This document shows, piece after piece, positions 15,792-23,526 of a DNA stretch of 27,802 bases. Each line of letters opens with the position of its first letter. Position 1 is the first letter of the stretch. The notes below the pieces were generated by a model that saw only the letters and a list, made by a program, of their open reading frames with translations, made no database searches and had not been told where the DNA came from. The DNA comes from CAZCVI01 sp964502145 (GTDB lineage Bacteria; Acidobacteriota; Aminicenantia; UBA2199), in NCBI GenBank assembly GCA_964502145.1, contig CAZCVI010000091.1, forward strand, positions 1-27,802, read 5' to 3'. Both the position numbers and the translations under genes were made by a program.

Positions 15792-15962
15792 ATGAGGGAA
15801 AAACAACAATCAGATAAATTGCTCTTAAACAATGCAAAAGGGAACTATAACCGATGTGACCGGGATGCGATATATTTTCTGGCGGTTGTACTGGTGATAT
15901 TAACAACCTTTGCATTTTTTAACCGGGAGATTCTGAAGTTTATTTTTACGCGATTATTCTGA
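15792..15962 (+). CDS. Small single-pass membrane protein (56 aa)
   Basis: The ATG at 15792 has GAGG (15781-15784) at 7-base spacing. The frame encodes 56 residues ending with TGA at 15960-15962. A charged N-terminus (MREKQQSDKLLLNNAKGNYN...) is followed by DRDAIYFLAVVLVILTTFAF, a clear transmembrane segment at about residues 26-43, and a basic C-terminus (NREILKFIFTRLF). The topology looks like N-out or N-in with one span; family unknown. It is transcribed towards the DUF2007 gene and away from the oligopeptidase. Confidence 0.6.
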   Translation: MREKQQSDKLLLNNAKGNYNRCDRDAIYFLAVVLVILTTFAFFNREILKFIFTRLF

Positions 15963-16002
15963 CACACACCTTGGGGCAGGCATGGAACTTCGAATGTAAC
16001 GT

Positions 16003-16479
16003 TTAGCGTTTTTTGACATCATCCTCATCGTCGTCGTCATCGTCGTCGTCGTCATAATCATCGTCATCGTCGTCATCATCGTCATCGTCGTCATTATCAT
16101 CATCGTCGTCGTCATAATCATCATCTTCATCATAATCATCGTCATCTTCAAAATCATCATTATCATCATCGTCGTCATCATTATCGTCGTCGTCATCGTC
16201 GTCATCTTCATAATCGTCATCGTCGTCGTCATTCTGATCACTGGATGATTCGTCAGTGCGGATGATTTCCATAGCTTTTTCGAGGTATTCGGTGGGTACC
16301 ATAACCTGGACTTTGCCCAAGCCATCGGTAGTAATGCCCAAGACTCTTCCTACTGGCTCAAATTTAAGCATACAGGGGATTCCGAAACTCTCTAATTTTG
16401 ATTTGATGATATCTGCTTCCATCATGCCGTCGAACACGGCCAACTGGCTTAACTGTCTTAATTCATTTTTTTTGTCCAT
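16003..16479 (-). CDS. DUF2007-like protein with aspartate-rich tail
   Basis: Residues ~10-75 resemble DUF2007 (putative prokaryotic signal-transducing protein). LAVFDGMMEADIIKSKLESFGIPC gives the helix that begins the fold, and VQVMVPTEYLEKAMEIIR gives the closing strand-helix. From residue ~81 to ~154 the sequence is almost only Asp, with scattered Glu, Asn, Tyr and Phe, and it ends VKKR. Such a tail would be disordered and could bind divalent cations or basic partners. The coding DNA is a GAY-repeat (GAT/GAC), prone to length change by slippage. The start ATG at 16479 lacks a close ribosome-binding site; the nearest AAGG is about 12 bases away. The other reading frames of the repeat are also open but make no sensible protein. 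Confidence 0.78.
   Translation of the reverse strand: MDKKNELRQLSQLAVFDGMMEADIIKSKLESFGIPCMLKFEPVGRVLGITTDGLGKVQVMVPTEYLEKAMEIIRTDESSSDQNDDDDDDYEDDDDDDDDNDDDDDDNDDFEDDDDYDEDDDYDDDDDDNDDDDDDDDDDDDYDDDDDDDDDEDDVKKR
16015..16240. repeat. GAY trinucleotide-type repeat encoding poly-Asp
   Basis: The plus strand reads as an irregular mix of ATC, GTC, ATA and TTC triplets (reverse GAT/GAC/TAT/GAA). It is confined to the 3' part of the DUF2007-like gene and keeps its reading frame. Confidence 0.85.
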
Positions 16480-16591
16480 CTGCTTATGATACCTTATCTG
16501 AAGAATTTTATCAACTATATTGACTGGATTGCAGCACTTTTCTGCCTAAAAATATATAAAATTAATTAGTCAGGGTTTAAACTGCTCCCCC

Positions 16592-16627
16592 AAAAAAAAT
16601 CACGGCAGCACAGGTGTGCTGCCGTGA
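16592..16627 (-). terminator. fabH: Intrinsic terminator of the lipoprotein-fabH operon
   Basis: A perfect 12-bp stem (TCACGGCAGCAC with its complement, 16600-16627) has an AGGT loop and is followed on the minus strand by T8 (16599-16592). It lies 48 bases past the fabH stop. Confidence 0.9.
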
Positions 16628-16674
16628 CTTAATATAGATAGAGAAAAAGAAACAAACGAATTGAGTGTGCTGGA

Positions 16675-17658
16675 TTAAAACCGAACGACAATACCACCCC
16701 AGGTGAACCCGGCGCCAAAAGAAGACATAAGCAAGGTTTGCCCGGCTTTGATACGACCTTGTTTCCTGGCTTGGTCTAAGGCGATAGGGATAGTGGCACT
16801 GGAAATATTAGCGATCGAATCCACATTGATAAAGGCTCGTTCGCGTGGAATTCCAGCGCGTCTTAGGGTGGCGTCAATAATTCTGATATTAGCTTGATGA
16901 GGAATATACAGATCAATATCATCAAAGGTCAATCCAGCTAATTTAACGGCTTTTTCAGCGGACTCTTCCATTCTTAACACGGCATGTTTGAATACTTCAT
17001 TGCCTTTCATGTGAACATAGTGCAGTTTTTGTTCCAGTGTTTCCTTGGAAGCGGGTTTGGCGCTGCCGCCAGCGGGTTGGATCAATAACTCGCCCAGATT
17101 ACCATCGGCACCCCAGCAGGAGGAGAGTATACCGACTCCCTTTTCCTCGGTAGCACTTAATACGACTGCGCCACAGCCATCACCAAAAAGAACACAGGTG
17201 TTCCTGTCTTCCCAATTGACAATGCGGGACATAATTTCTGCGCCAGCAACCAACACTTTTTGCGCTAAGCCGGTCTTAATAAAGGAATCTGCCATAATTA
17301 AACCATACAGGAAACCTGAACACGCGGCACTGACATCAAAAGAAGGGATAGACTTCATACCCAACTTCTTCTGCACCCAATTGCCTGTCGAGGGATAAGC
17401 GGTATCGGGGCTTATGGTGGCGACGATTATCATATCAATGTCATCCTTGTCAACTCGTGCGTCGACTATAGCACGTATACATGCCTCGGTGACTAAATCG
17501 GAAGTGGCTTGATTGTCGGCTGCAAAATGTCTCTCTTTGATCCCGGTACGGGTGGTGATCCACTCGTCGGTGGTGTCTACTAACTTTTCCCAATCGGCAT
17601 TGGTCATTATTTTTTCGGGTAAATAGGAACCAGTACCGATAATTGCTGATCTTATCAT
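16675..17658 (-). CDS. fabH: Beta-ketoacyl-ACP synthase III
   Basis: At 327 aa it has the length of FabH. The catalytic triad is Cys113 (SAACSGFLYGL), His254 (PHQANIRIID) and Asn284 (SIANISSATIP). The start AIIGTGSYLPEKIMTNADWE, the TTDEWITTRTGI block and the C-terminal FGAGFTWGG are all diagnostic. It condenses acetyl-CoA (or another short acyl-CoA) with malonyl-ACP to start fatty-acid synthesis in the cytoplasm. Its ATG overlaps the TGA of the upstream lipoprotein gene (ATGA), so the two are translationally coupled. Usual fatty-acid neighbours (plsX, fabD, fabG) are absent. Confidence 0.95.
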   Translation of the reverse strand: MIRSAIIGTGSYLPEKIMTNADWEKLVDTTDEWITTRTGIKERHFAADNQATSDLVTEACIRAIVDARVDKDDIDMIIVATISPDTAYPSTGNWVQKKLGMKSIPSFDVSAACSGFLYGLIMADSFIKTGLAQKVLVAGAEIMSRIVNWEDRNTCVLFGDGCGAVVLSATEEKGVGILSSCWGADGNLGELLIQPAGGSAKPASKETLEQKLHYVHMKGNEVFKHAVLRMEESAEKAVKLAGLTFDDIDLYIPHQANIRIIDATLRRAGIPRERAFINVDSIANISSATIPIALDQARKQGRIKAGQTLLMSSFGAGFTWGGIVVRF

Positions 17659-18542
17659 TTAATATTCTCTCTGAAATAGAGAAAGAAAACCTGGATACCC
17701 AATTCCCTGTCATCGTTGACTTCTTTGTTGAGGGCGGAAGGGATAAAGGTTTTGTCTGTCTCTATAGTTAATTTAAATTCATCTTCTGCGCCAAGATTTA
17801 TGGAGGGAATGACGTATTCCTTTGAAAATTTGGCAGTTTCGGGTATAAATTTGTCCAAGACTGTTTCGTTGATCTTGAACACTACGGACTGGTCGGGAAT
17901 AATTGATTTGTCCACGCCGCCGCGAATGATTAAGCGGGCTTCTTTTCTGGGATTTTCGATAATACACACGGCTTTTTTCTTGGTCCAACGCCAGGTACGC
18001 ACATTGGGGTCGGGGATACGGGCGTCTGTCTCGGGTTGATTCCAACCATCATCATACACCATTTCGGGAGCATTGAGGGATGCGGCCTGAACCTTTTCGA
18101 CGCGCTGTAGCAATACTATCTTATCCTTTTCATTGGCTGGATTATATATCCCAACGGTTAACTTGACCTCTTCATACCCCTCGAAATCAACATCGAATTC
18201 ATCAAGAAAGGCGGGAATAAATAACATGCGTGAATACGTTACTTTATCGCCTGCTTTCCATTGGGAAATCTTTGTCTCTGGGGAGTGATCATCGACTAAA
18301 AGCATCTCCTTGTTGTTCATACGCCAGAAATGCACGAAAATTTTGTAATTATCATTGAACTGGGCAGGAGAAAACTTCTGCGACAGGGTAAACTGATAAT
18401 TCATTTTTATGTACAGGGAATCGGTGATGGTTTCGGGTAAAATGGTGACATTTAAGTCTATACCCTTGTTCCCTGAATTTTTATTGCAGGAAGCGAGTAA
18501 TAACAGAAGCATTATTACAATACTCAAATTCCTAAATTTCAT
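17655..18542 (-). CDS. Lipoprotein with two beta-sandwich-like regions, unknown function
   Basis: ATG at 18542 (not 18557) is set by GAGGAGG about 6 bases upstream and gives 295 aa. The leader MKFRNLSIVIMLLLLLASC is a textbook lipoprotein signal with lipobox LASC. Residues ~25-155 are beta-rich (IFVHFWRMNNKEMLLVDDHSP; VKLTVGIYNP). Residues ~160-295 contain WRWTKKKAVCIIENPRKEARLIIRG and end near DDRELGIQVFFLYF. That second half resembles the accessory beta-domains at the C-terminus of some bacterial membrane glycosyltransferases and polysaccharide-binding proteins; this is an inference from pattern. Direct coupling to fabH is unusual. A role at the outer envelope, perhaps with glycans, is possible but unproven. 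Confidence 0.75.
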   Translation of the reverse strand: MKFRNLSIVIMLLLLLASCNKNSGNKGIDLNVTILPETITDSLYIKMNYQFTLSQKFSPAQFNDNYKIFVHFWRMNNKEMLLVDDHSPETKISQWKAGDKVTYSRMLFIPAFLDEFDVDFEGYEEVKLTVGIYNPANEKDKIVLLQRVEKVQAASLNAPEMVYDDGWNQPETDARIPDPNVRTWRWTKKKAVCIIENPRKEARLIIRGGVDKSIIPDQSVVFKINETVLDKFIPETAKFSKEYVIPSINLGAEDEFKLTIETDKTFIPSALNKEVNDDRELGIQVFFLYFRENIK

Positions 18543-18782
18543 ATTAATCCTCCTCAACCAGTTGGTACCAGTTGATTATTTTTTTGCTTGACAGTAACTT
18601 TTTATCATAAATAGACTTACAAATCAAATGTTTTTTCCTTTTTTTATTGCAATCGCCAATTTATTTTGCGCTGGATGGGGGGTGAAATGGGCGGGTCGAT
18701 AATGAATGGGTCTCTGTAGAACAATTCACAGTCGGGTTTTCACTACAAAGTCAAAAAAAAAGGGGACGACATGTGGGGCCAG
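18543..18782. other. Intergenic region between the lipoprotein gene and dnaK
   Basis: Besides the ribosome-binding site of the lipoprotein gene there is a 12-bp-period direct repeat ACCAGTTG (about 18557-18576) just upstream of it. I saw no convincing promoter and no gene. Confidence 0.4.
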
Positions 18783-18822
18783 AAAAAAAAAGGGCACGGC
18801 GTTTTGTCTGCCATGCCCTTTT
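18783..18822 (-). terminator. dnaK: Intrinsic terminator of dnaK
   Basis: AAAAGGGCACGGC (18788-18800) pairs with GCCATGCCCTTTT (18810-18822). The single mismatch becomes a G-U wobble in minus-strand RNA. A T8 run (18790-18783 complement) follows the stem on the minus strand. Confidence 0.85.
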
Positions 18823-18848
18823 ACTTAACCGATGATCTGGATCATGGG

Positions 18849-20771
18849 TTATTTTTTATTTTTGTCAACGTCCTCGTATTCGGCATCAATCACTTCGCCT
18901 TCATCGGCTGTTGGATTGGCGGATGGGTCGGGATTGGGTCCATCTCCAGGGGTTTGGGCCCCGGGTTGGGGTCCGGCGTGCTTGTACAACTCGGTAGATA
19001 ACTTGGTGGTCAGGGCGTTGATGTTTTCCATTTCCTTTTGGATTCTGGTTTCATCCTCGCTCTTCACGGCGTCTTTGGCACGGGAGACAGCTTCGGAGAT
19101 TTCGGTTAACATGGATTCAGGAATCTTGTCTTTGTTCTCTTTTTCGAGTTTTTCGAGTCCGTAAGCCAATTGATCGAGCTTGTTACGGTTCTCAATAGAC
19201 TGTTTCTTTTTCTTGTCTTCATCGCTATGTCGTTCGGCATCTTTAACCATCTTGTTGATTTCGTCTTCATTTAAACCGCTGGAAGAAGTGATGGTAATAG
19301 CTTGTTGTTTGTTGGTGGCGAGGTCTTTGGCAGTAACGTTAAGAATACCATTGGCATCAATATCAAACGAAACTTCAACCTGGGGGATTCCACGGGGTGC
19401 GGGTGGCATGCCAGTCAAGGTAAATTTACCAAGGGTGCGGTTATCGCGTGCCATTTCACGTTCACCTTGCAACACATGAATCTCAACACTGGACTGGTTG
19501 TCATCGGCAGTGGTGAAAATATCTGTTTTCTTGGTGGGGATAGTGGTATTTCGTTCGATCAGTTTATGTGAAATACCGCCGAGGGTTTCAATACCCAAAG
19601 ACAGGGGTGTGACATCCAAGAGTAGGATATCTTTGGCTTCGCCGCCTAAAACTCCGCCTTGAACTGCGGCACCGGCAGCAACCACTTCATCGGGGTTGAC
19701 GTTTTTGCTGGGTTCTTTGCCAAAATATTCTTTAACGACTTGCTGCACCATGGGAATACGGGTAGAACCACCGACTAACAAGACTTCTTTGATATCGGCC
19801 AAAGCAATACCGGAATCTTTAACGGCCATTTTGCATGGTTCGAGGGTACGGTTGATCATATCGCTGACTAACTGTTCGAATTTGGCGCGGTTGAGCTTCA
19901 TGACCAGATGTTTGGGGCCTGAGGCATCGGCGGTGATAAAAGGCAGGTTGATCTCGGTTTCCATGGTGGAGGAGAGTTCAATCTTGGCTTTTTCAGCGGC
20001 TTCTTTCAAGCGTTGTAGGACCATTTTGTCCTTGGAAAGATCAATACCCTGGTCTTTTTTGAATTCGGTGATGATCCAATCAATCAAACGTTGATCAAGG
20101 TTGTCACCGCCAAGGTGGGTGTCGCCATTGGTGGACTTCACTTCGACAATGTTCTCGCCGATCTCTAAAATAGAGATATCAAAGGTGCCACCACCAAAAT
20201 CAAACACGGCGATCATTTGATCTTGTTTCTTATCAAGGCCGTAAGCGAGAGCTGCCGCGGTGGGTTCGTTGATGATACGTTTTACTTCTAAGCCTGCAAT
20301 CCGTCCGGCGTCCTTGGTGGCTTGCCGTTGGGAATCATTAAAATAGGCGGGTACAGTAATAACGGCTTCAGTCACTTTCTCGCCGAGGTAATCTTCGGCT
20401 GCTTCCTTTAATTTCTGTAATATCAAGGCGGAAATCTCGGGGGGTGAATACTGTTTGTCTTGAATCTCAACGCGGGCATCGTTTTTAGTGCCCTTGACTA
20501 CTTTGTACGGTACCATCTTGCATTCCTCGGTGGTTTCGTCGTACCGACGACCCATAAAGCGCTTGATGGAGTAAACTGTATTCTCCGGGTTGGTGATGGA
20601 CTGGCGTTTGGCAACTTGGCCGACTAACCGCTCACCATCTTTGGTAAAAGCGACCACGGATGGGGTGGTGCGACCACCCTCGGAGTTGGCGATTATCTTG
20701 ACTTCACCTTTCTCCATAATAGCAACTACCGAATTGGTGGTTCCTAAGTCAATTCCTATTATTTTTCCCAT
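18849..20771 (-). CDS. dnaK: Chaperone protein DnaK (Hsp70)
   Basis: At 640 aa it is full length. The nucleotide-binding domain shows IGIDLGTTNSVVA, VPAYFNDSQRQATKDAG, FDFGGGTFDIS and LLVGGSTRIP. The substrate-binding domain follows (DVTPLSLGIETLGG, EIHVLQGERE), with a helical lid and the typical tail EVIDAEYEDVDKNKK. After MGRRYDE the N-terminal lobe retains the longer insert characteristic of diderm Hsp70s. It folds and disaggregates proteins with DnaJ and GrpE, neither of which is adjacent here. AAGGAG lies 7 bases before the ATG. The promoter and a palindrome upstream are listed separately; no CIRCE element is present. Confidence 0.98.
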   Translation of the reverse strand: MGKIIGIDLGTTNSVVAIMEKGEVKIIANSEGGRTTPSVVAFTKDGERLVGQVAKRQSITNPENTVYSIKRFMGRRYDETTEECKMVPYKVVKGTKNDARVEIQDKQYSPPEISALILQKLKEAAEDYLGEKVTEAVITVPAYFNDSQRQATKDAGRIAGLEVKRIINEPTAAALAYGLDKKQDQMIAVFDFGGGTFDISILEIGENIVEVKSTNGDTHLGGDNLDQRLIDWIITEFKKDQGIDLSKDKMVLQRLKEAAEKAKIELSSTMETEINLPFITADASGPKHLVMKLNRAKFEQLVSDMINRTLEPCKMAVKDSGIALADIKEVLLVGGSTRIPMVQQVVKEYFGKEPSKNVNPDEVVAAGAAVQGGVLGGEAKDILLLDVTPLSLGIETLGGISHKLIERNTTIPTKKTDIFTTADDNQSSVEIHVLQGEREMARDNRTLGKFTLTGMPPAPRGIPQVEVSFDIDANGILNVTAKDLATNKQQAITITSSSGLNEDEINKMVKDAERHSDEDKKKKQSIENRNKLDQLAYGLEKLEKENKDKIPESMLTEISEAVSRAKDAVKSEDETRIQKEMENINALTTKLSTELYKHAGPQPGAQTPGDGPNPDPSANPTADEGEVIDAEYEDVDKNKK

Positions 20772-20824
20772 TATAAACTCCTTTACTTCAATTTCATTTT
20801 CACTTTTATTATTTTTAATTTTTT

Positions 20825-20885
20825 GGTGTACCTGTTATATTCGTTACACCTTATATAATATAATACTATTTTTTTGATTTGTCAA
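20825..20885 (-). promoter_or_regulatory. dnaK: dnaK promoter with an inverted repeat at the expected start site
   Basis: On the minus strand TTGACA (20885-20880), a 17-base spacer and TATATT (20862-20857) form a strong promoter. Starting about 7 bases downstream, GGTGTA (20850-20845) and TACACC (20830-20825) form an inverted repeat separated by 14 bases, placed where a bound repressor would block initiation. It is not the HrcA/CIRCE sequence. Confidence 0.7.
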
Positions 20886-21086
20886 CATTCCAATAAGATA
20901 AATATGAGTATTGCATTATCAACATAGAAGTGAAATATGCTCTGTGAAAGGGTGAAGCAAGGGATTTAAAAGGTAAAAATGGCTTGTATTTATATTTTTA
21001 TTATAATTATACTGTATATAATATAGTATCGGAGTAAAGAATGGGGAGGGCGAACACAATGTTCGCCCTCGCGGGGTGATTGGGGG
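20886..21086. other. Intergenic sequence between dnaK and hutU
   Basis: AT-rich. It contains a near-palindrome ATACTGTATAT/ATATAGTAT at 21009-21029 (8 of 10 pairs match) and the hairpin listed at 21046. No gene is seen. Confidence 0.5.
21046..21070. terminator. GAGGGCGAACA hairpin downstream of hutU
   Basis: GAGGGCGAACA (21046-21056) and TGTTCGCCCTC (21060-21070) form a perfect 11-bp stem with a CAA loop, 17 bases past the hutU stop. No T-run follows on the minus strand. The sequence looks like a dispersed REP-like palindrome and may serve as a transcript end. Confidence 0.55.
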
Positions 21087-23129
21087 TTATTTTGGAAATT
21101 GGCGGGCCACGATATCGTTGATGAGTTGTGGGTCAGTGTGATAGGGCAGGGTAATATGGCCTCGGTCTTTATGTTTTCTGTTCCATTGTGCAGCGACTTC
21201 GACGGCGTGTTCGTTGCGAGCCCAGGAACGGCGTGAAATTCCGTTCATAACATCCCATTCCATGGCGCTTTTGATAATATCGTCCTTCAATGGGCTGCCA
21301 TCCAGTACGAGGCCAAAGCCACCATTGAATGATTTGCCAATACCCACTCCACCACCATTGGAAAGTACGACCATGGACATGCCACGCACGGCATCACCGA
21401 CAAAATTTTGCACGGCCATATCAGCGGTGATGTTGCTGCCATCCTTGATGTTGGATGTTTCTCTAAAAGGAGAGTCAGTACCAGATACATCATGATGGTC
21501 GCGTCCAATCATAACTGGACCAATTTGTTTCGCACGGATCATCTGATTAAATTTTAAAGCGATATCCACGCGGCCCTCGGTATCGGCGTAAAGGATCCGG
21601 GCTTGGGTGCCAACGACTAGTTTATTTTTCTCGGCGTCTTTGATCCATATATAGTTGTCACGGTCCATGCCGCGCCGATTGGGATCAATACATGACATGG
21701 CCATCTGATCTGTCTTGTGCAAATCCTCCGGGTTCCCAGATAAGCACACCCAGCGAAAAGGACCGTACCCATAATCAAAACACATGGGGCCCATGATGTG
21801 TTCGACGTAACTGGGAAAGATAAAACCATCGGCAGGATTGTTTTGACTGAGTGCCACTTCGGTAGCTCCGGCGTCATACACGGCCTTGAGGAATGAATTC
21901 CCGTAATCCCAGAAGTGCGTGCCGCGTTCACTTAATTTCCGTATGAGGTTGAAATGTTTGATCAAGGAACGGTCAACCATTTTTTTGAAAAGAGCGGGGT
22001 TTTCTTTGAGGAGTTTGCGGCCTTCATCGAAGCTGCATTCCACCGGTGTATATCCGCCGTTGTACGCATCGTGGCAGGAGGTTTGATCTGAGGCCAATTC
22101 CAGGGTAATATCGTTTTCCAAACAGTATTCCAATAGCTCAACGATGTTCCCATGATACGCAATGGAAACAGGTTTTTTGGATTTCCTATATTCTGTTATC
22201 CAGGCAGCGATTTCTTGGAGGTTGGCGGAAACCAATGAGACCCAACCTTGTTGATGTCGGGTTTGGATACGGGAGTAATCGACCTCGGCAATGACACCAA
22301 TGCCGCCGGCGATTTCAACGGCTTTGGGTTGGGCACCACTCATGCCCCCTAAACCAGAACTGACATACACGATGCCTGCTAAGTCCTGATCTTCGGGTAT
22401 ATTTAAATATAATCGTCCAGCATTCATTACGGTAATATACGTACCATGAACAATCCCCTGGGGACCGATATACATCCAGCCGCCAGCGGTCATCTGCCCG
22501 TAATTGGATACGCCCATGGCAGCGCCAGTGGCAAAACTATCGAGATTGTCGTATAAACCAACGAGCATTCCATTGGTGGAAATGACACGGGGGGCACTGA
22601 TCGAAGTGGGAAACAAACCGAGGGGGTGACCGGAATAAATCACAAGGGTTTGATCGTCGCGCATCTCTTCCAAGTACTGTTTGACCAGACAATATTGCAT
22701 CCAGTTCTGGAATACTTGGCCCGTTTCACCGTAAGTAACGAGTTCATAAGGGTAGAGAGCCACATCAAAATCGAGGTTATTGTCAATCATCACTTGAAAA
22801 GCGCGGGCTTCGATGGTTTTTCCTTTATATGAATCAATCGGTTTCCCTTTTAATTGTCCGGCTGGGCGGTAGCGATAGCCATAAATGCGTCCCATGGTGG
22901 TCAGTTCTGTCATGAACTCCGGTGCGAGTTGCGCATGGAGTTGGGGAGGGATATAGCGTAGCGCGTTTTTAAGCGCGATTATTGTTTGTGTTTCGCTCAG
23001 TTTGAAGCCCCGGTCCGGTGCGCGGCGCATGCCTGGAACAAATTCTTTTTCTGGCGGTAATGTATCGGGTAAAGTGAAGCGAATCGCATCACTGATTGTA
23101 GGGATAGGATCGATTTTATTAGTATTCAT
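21087..23129 (-). CDS. hutU: Urocanate hydratase, long form
   Basis: This enzyme converts urocanate to imidazolone propionate in histidine degradation, using tightly bound NAD+. The GGGVGIGKS stretch near the C-terminus and IGRDHHDVSGTDSPFRETSNI are family hallmarks, as are YGETGQVFQNWMQYCLVKQY and SGLGGMSGAQPKA in the N-terminal half. At 680 aa it exceeds the ~555-aa enzyme of Pseudomonas and is closer to the ~676-aa vertebrate-type length. No hutH, hutI or formimidoyl-transfer gene is adjacent. AGGAGG lies 12 bases before the ATG, a long spacing, but no better in-frame start is seen. Confidence 0.95.
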   Translation of the reverse strand: MNTNKIDPIPTISDAIRFTLPDTLPPEKEFVPGMRRAPDRGFKLSETQTIIALKNALRYIPPQLHAQLAPEFMTELTTMGRIYGYRYRPAGQLKGKPIDSYKGKTIEARAFQVMIDNNLDFDVALYPYELVTYGETGQVFQNWMQYCLVKQYLEEMRDDQTLVIYSGHPLGLFPTSISAPRVISTNGMLVGLYDNLDSFATGAAMGVSNYGQMTAGGWMYIGPQGIVHGTYITVMNAGRLYLNIPEDQDLAGIVYVSSGLGGMSGAQPKAVEIAGGIGVIAEVDYSRIQTRHQQGWVSLVSANLQEIAAWITEYRKSKKPVSIAYHGNIVELLEYCLENDITLELASDQTSCHDAYNGGYTPVECSFDEGRKLLKENPALFKKMVDRSLIKHFNLIRKLSERGTHFWDYGNSFLKAVYDAGATEVALSQNNPADGFIFPSYVEHIMGPMCFDYGYGPFRWVCLSGNPEDLHKTDQMAMSCIDPNRRGMDRDNYIWIKDAEKNKLVVGTQARILYADTEGRVDIALKFNQMIRAKQIGPVMIGRDHHDVSGTDSPFRETSNIKDGSNITADMAVQNFVGDAVRGMSMVVLSNGGGVGIGKSFNGGFGLVLDGSPLKDDIIKSAMEWDVMNGISRRSWARNEHAVEVAAQWNRKHKDRGHITLPYHTDPQLINDIVARQFPK

Positions 23130-23179
23130 TTTTTTGTCTTGCCTCCTGGGTGACTATTATTTGTATTCAAAACGAATAA

Positions 23180-23214
23180 AATTCAATCTTATTGAATTCT
23201 GCCGATGATGTCAA
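23180..23214 (-). promoter_or_regulatory. hutU: hutU promoter with an operator-like palindrome over the -10 box
   Basis: On the minus strand TTGACA (23214-23209), a 17-base spacer and TAAGAT (23191-23186) form a good promoter. The -10 lies in the centre of AATTCAATAAGATTGAATT (23198-23180), a perfect 8-bp inverted repeat with a 3-base centre. A protein bound there would occlude polymerase. The ATG is about 50 bases downstream of the expected start point. Confidence 0.68.
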
Positions 23215-23293
23215 GAGGTGCAGGATTAAAAAAGTGAAAAATGGATTTCTCCCACATTTAAAAGCTTAAATCCACTATCACGTGTTTATAATC

Positions 23294-23395
23294 ACTGTGG
23301 ACGATGTGGACGACATGGACTAAATGGACGATGTGGACAAAAAAATGCTTTTATTTTCGGTCCACATCGTCCATATTGTCTATATCGTCCATTTT
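23294..23395. repeat. 9-bp tandem repeats in inverted orientation, GATGTGGAC family
   Basis: Five units (ACTGTGGAC, GATGTGGAC, GACATGGAC, TAAATGGAC, GATGTGGAC) run at 23294-23338. After 21 bases, four complementary units (GTCCACATC, GTCCATATT, GTCTATATC, GTCCATTTT) run at 23360-23395. ATGGACGATGTGGAC (23324-23338) pairs perfectly with 23360-23374, and T-rich sequence follows. Confidence 0.85.
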
Positions 23396-23441
23396 TTTTT
23401 CAAGTCACCCTGCCTTCTCATAAATTTATCTCGGCTACCTC

Positions 23442-23470
23442 TTTACCTCTACGCGCTGATGTCGTATAAT
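23442..23470 (+). promoter_or_regulatory. purD: purD promoter
   Basis: TTTACC (23442-23447), a 17-base spacer and a perfect TATAAT (23465-23470). The expected 5' leader is about 50 bases, which leaves no room for a purine riboswitch. Confidence 0.65.
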
Positions 23471-23526
23471 AGCAATATCATTAATAACAAACAATTGATT
23501 TCGAACGGATTTATAAGGAGCAAACA

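Larger units (their letters stand above)
23130..23526. other. Divergent intergenic region between hutU and purD
   Basis: It holds the hutU promoter at its left, the inverted 9-bp repeats in the centre and the purD promoter at its right. The hairpin-plus-T-run in the centre could insulate the two promoters. Small frames through the repeats are not genes. Confidence 0.6.

Noticed and set aside
15954..16325. Met/Thr-rich 123-codon frame on the minus strand
   Set aside because: It is the second reading frame of the Asp-coding repeat, and it overlaps a gene with a recognisable folded domain.
20772..20886. CIRCE element for HrcA upstream of dnaK
   Set aside because: The TTAGCACTC and GAGTGCTAA arms are not there; the palindrome has different arms and spacing.
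23426..23526. Purine riboswitch before purD
   Set aside because: The predicted transcript leader is only about 50 bases, too short for the aptamer, and no matching core sequence is seen.
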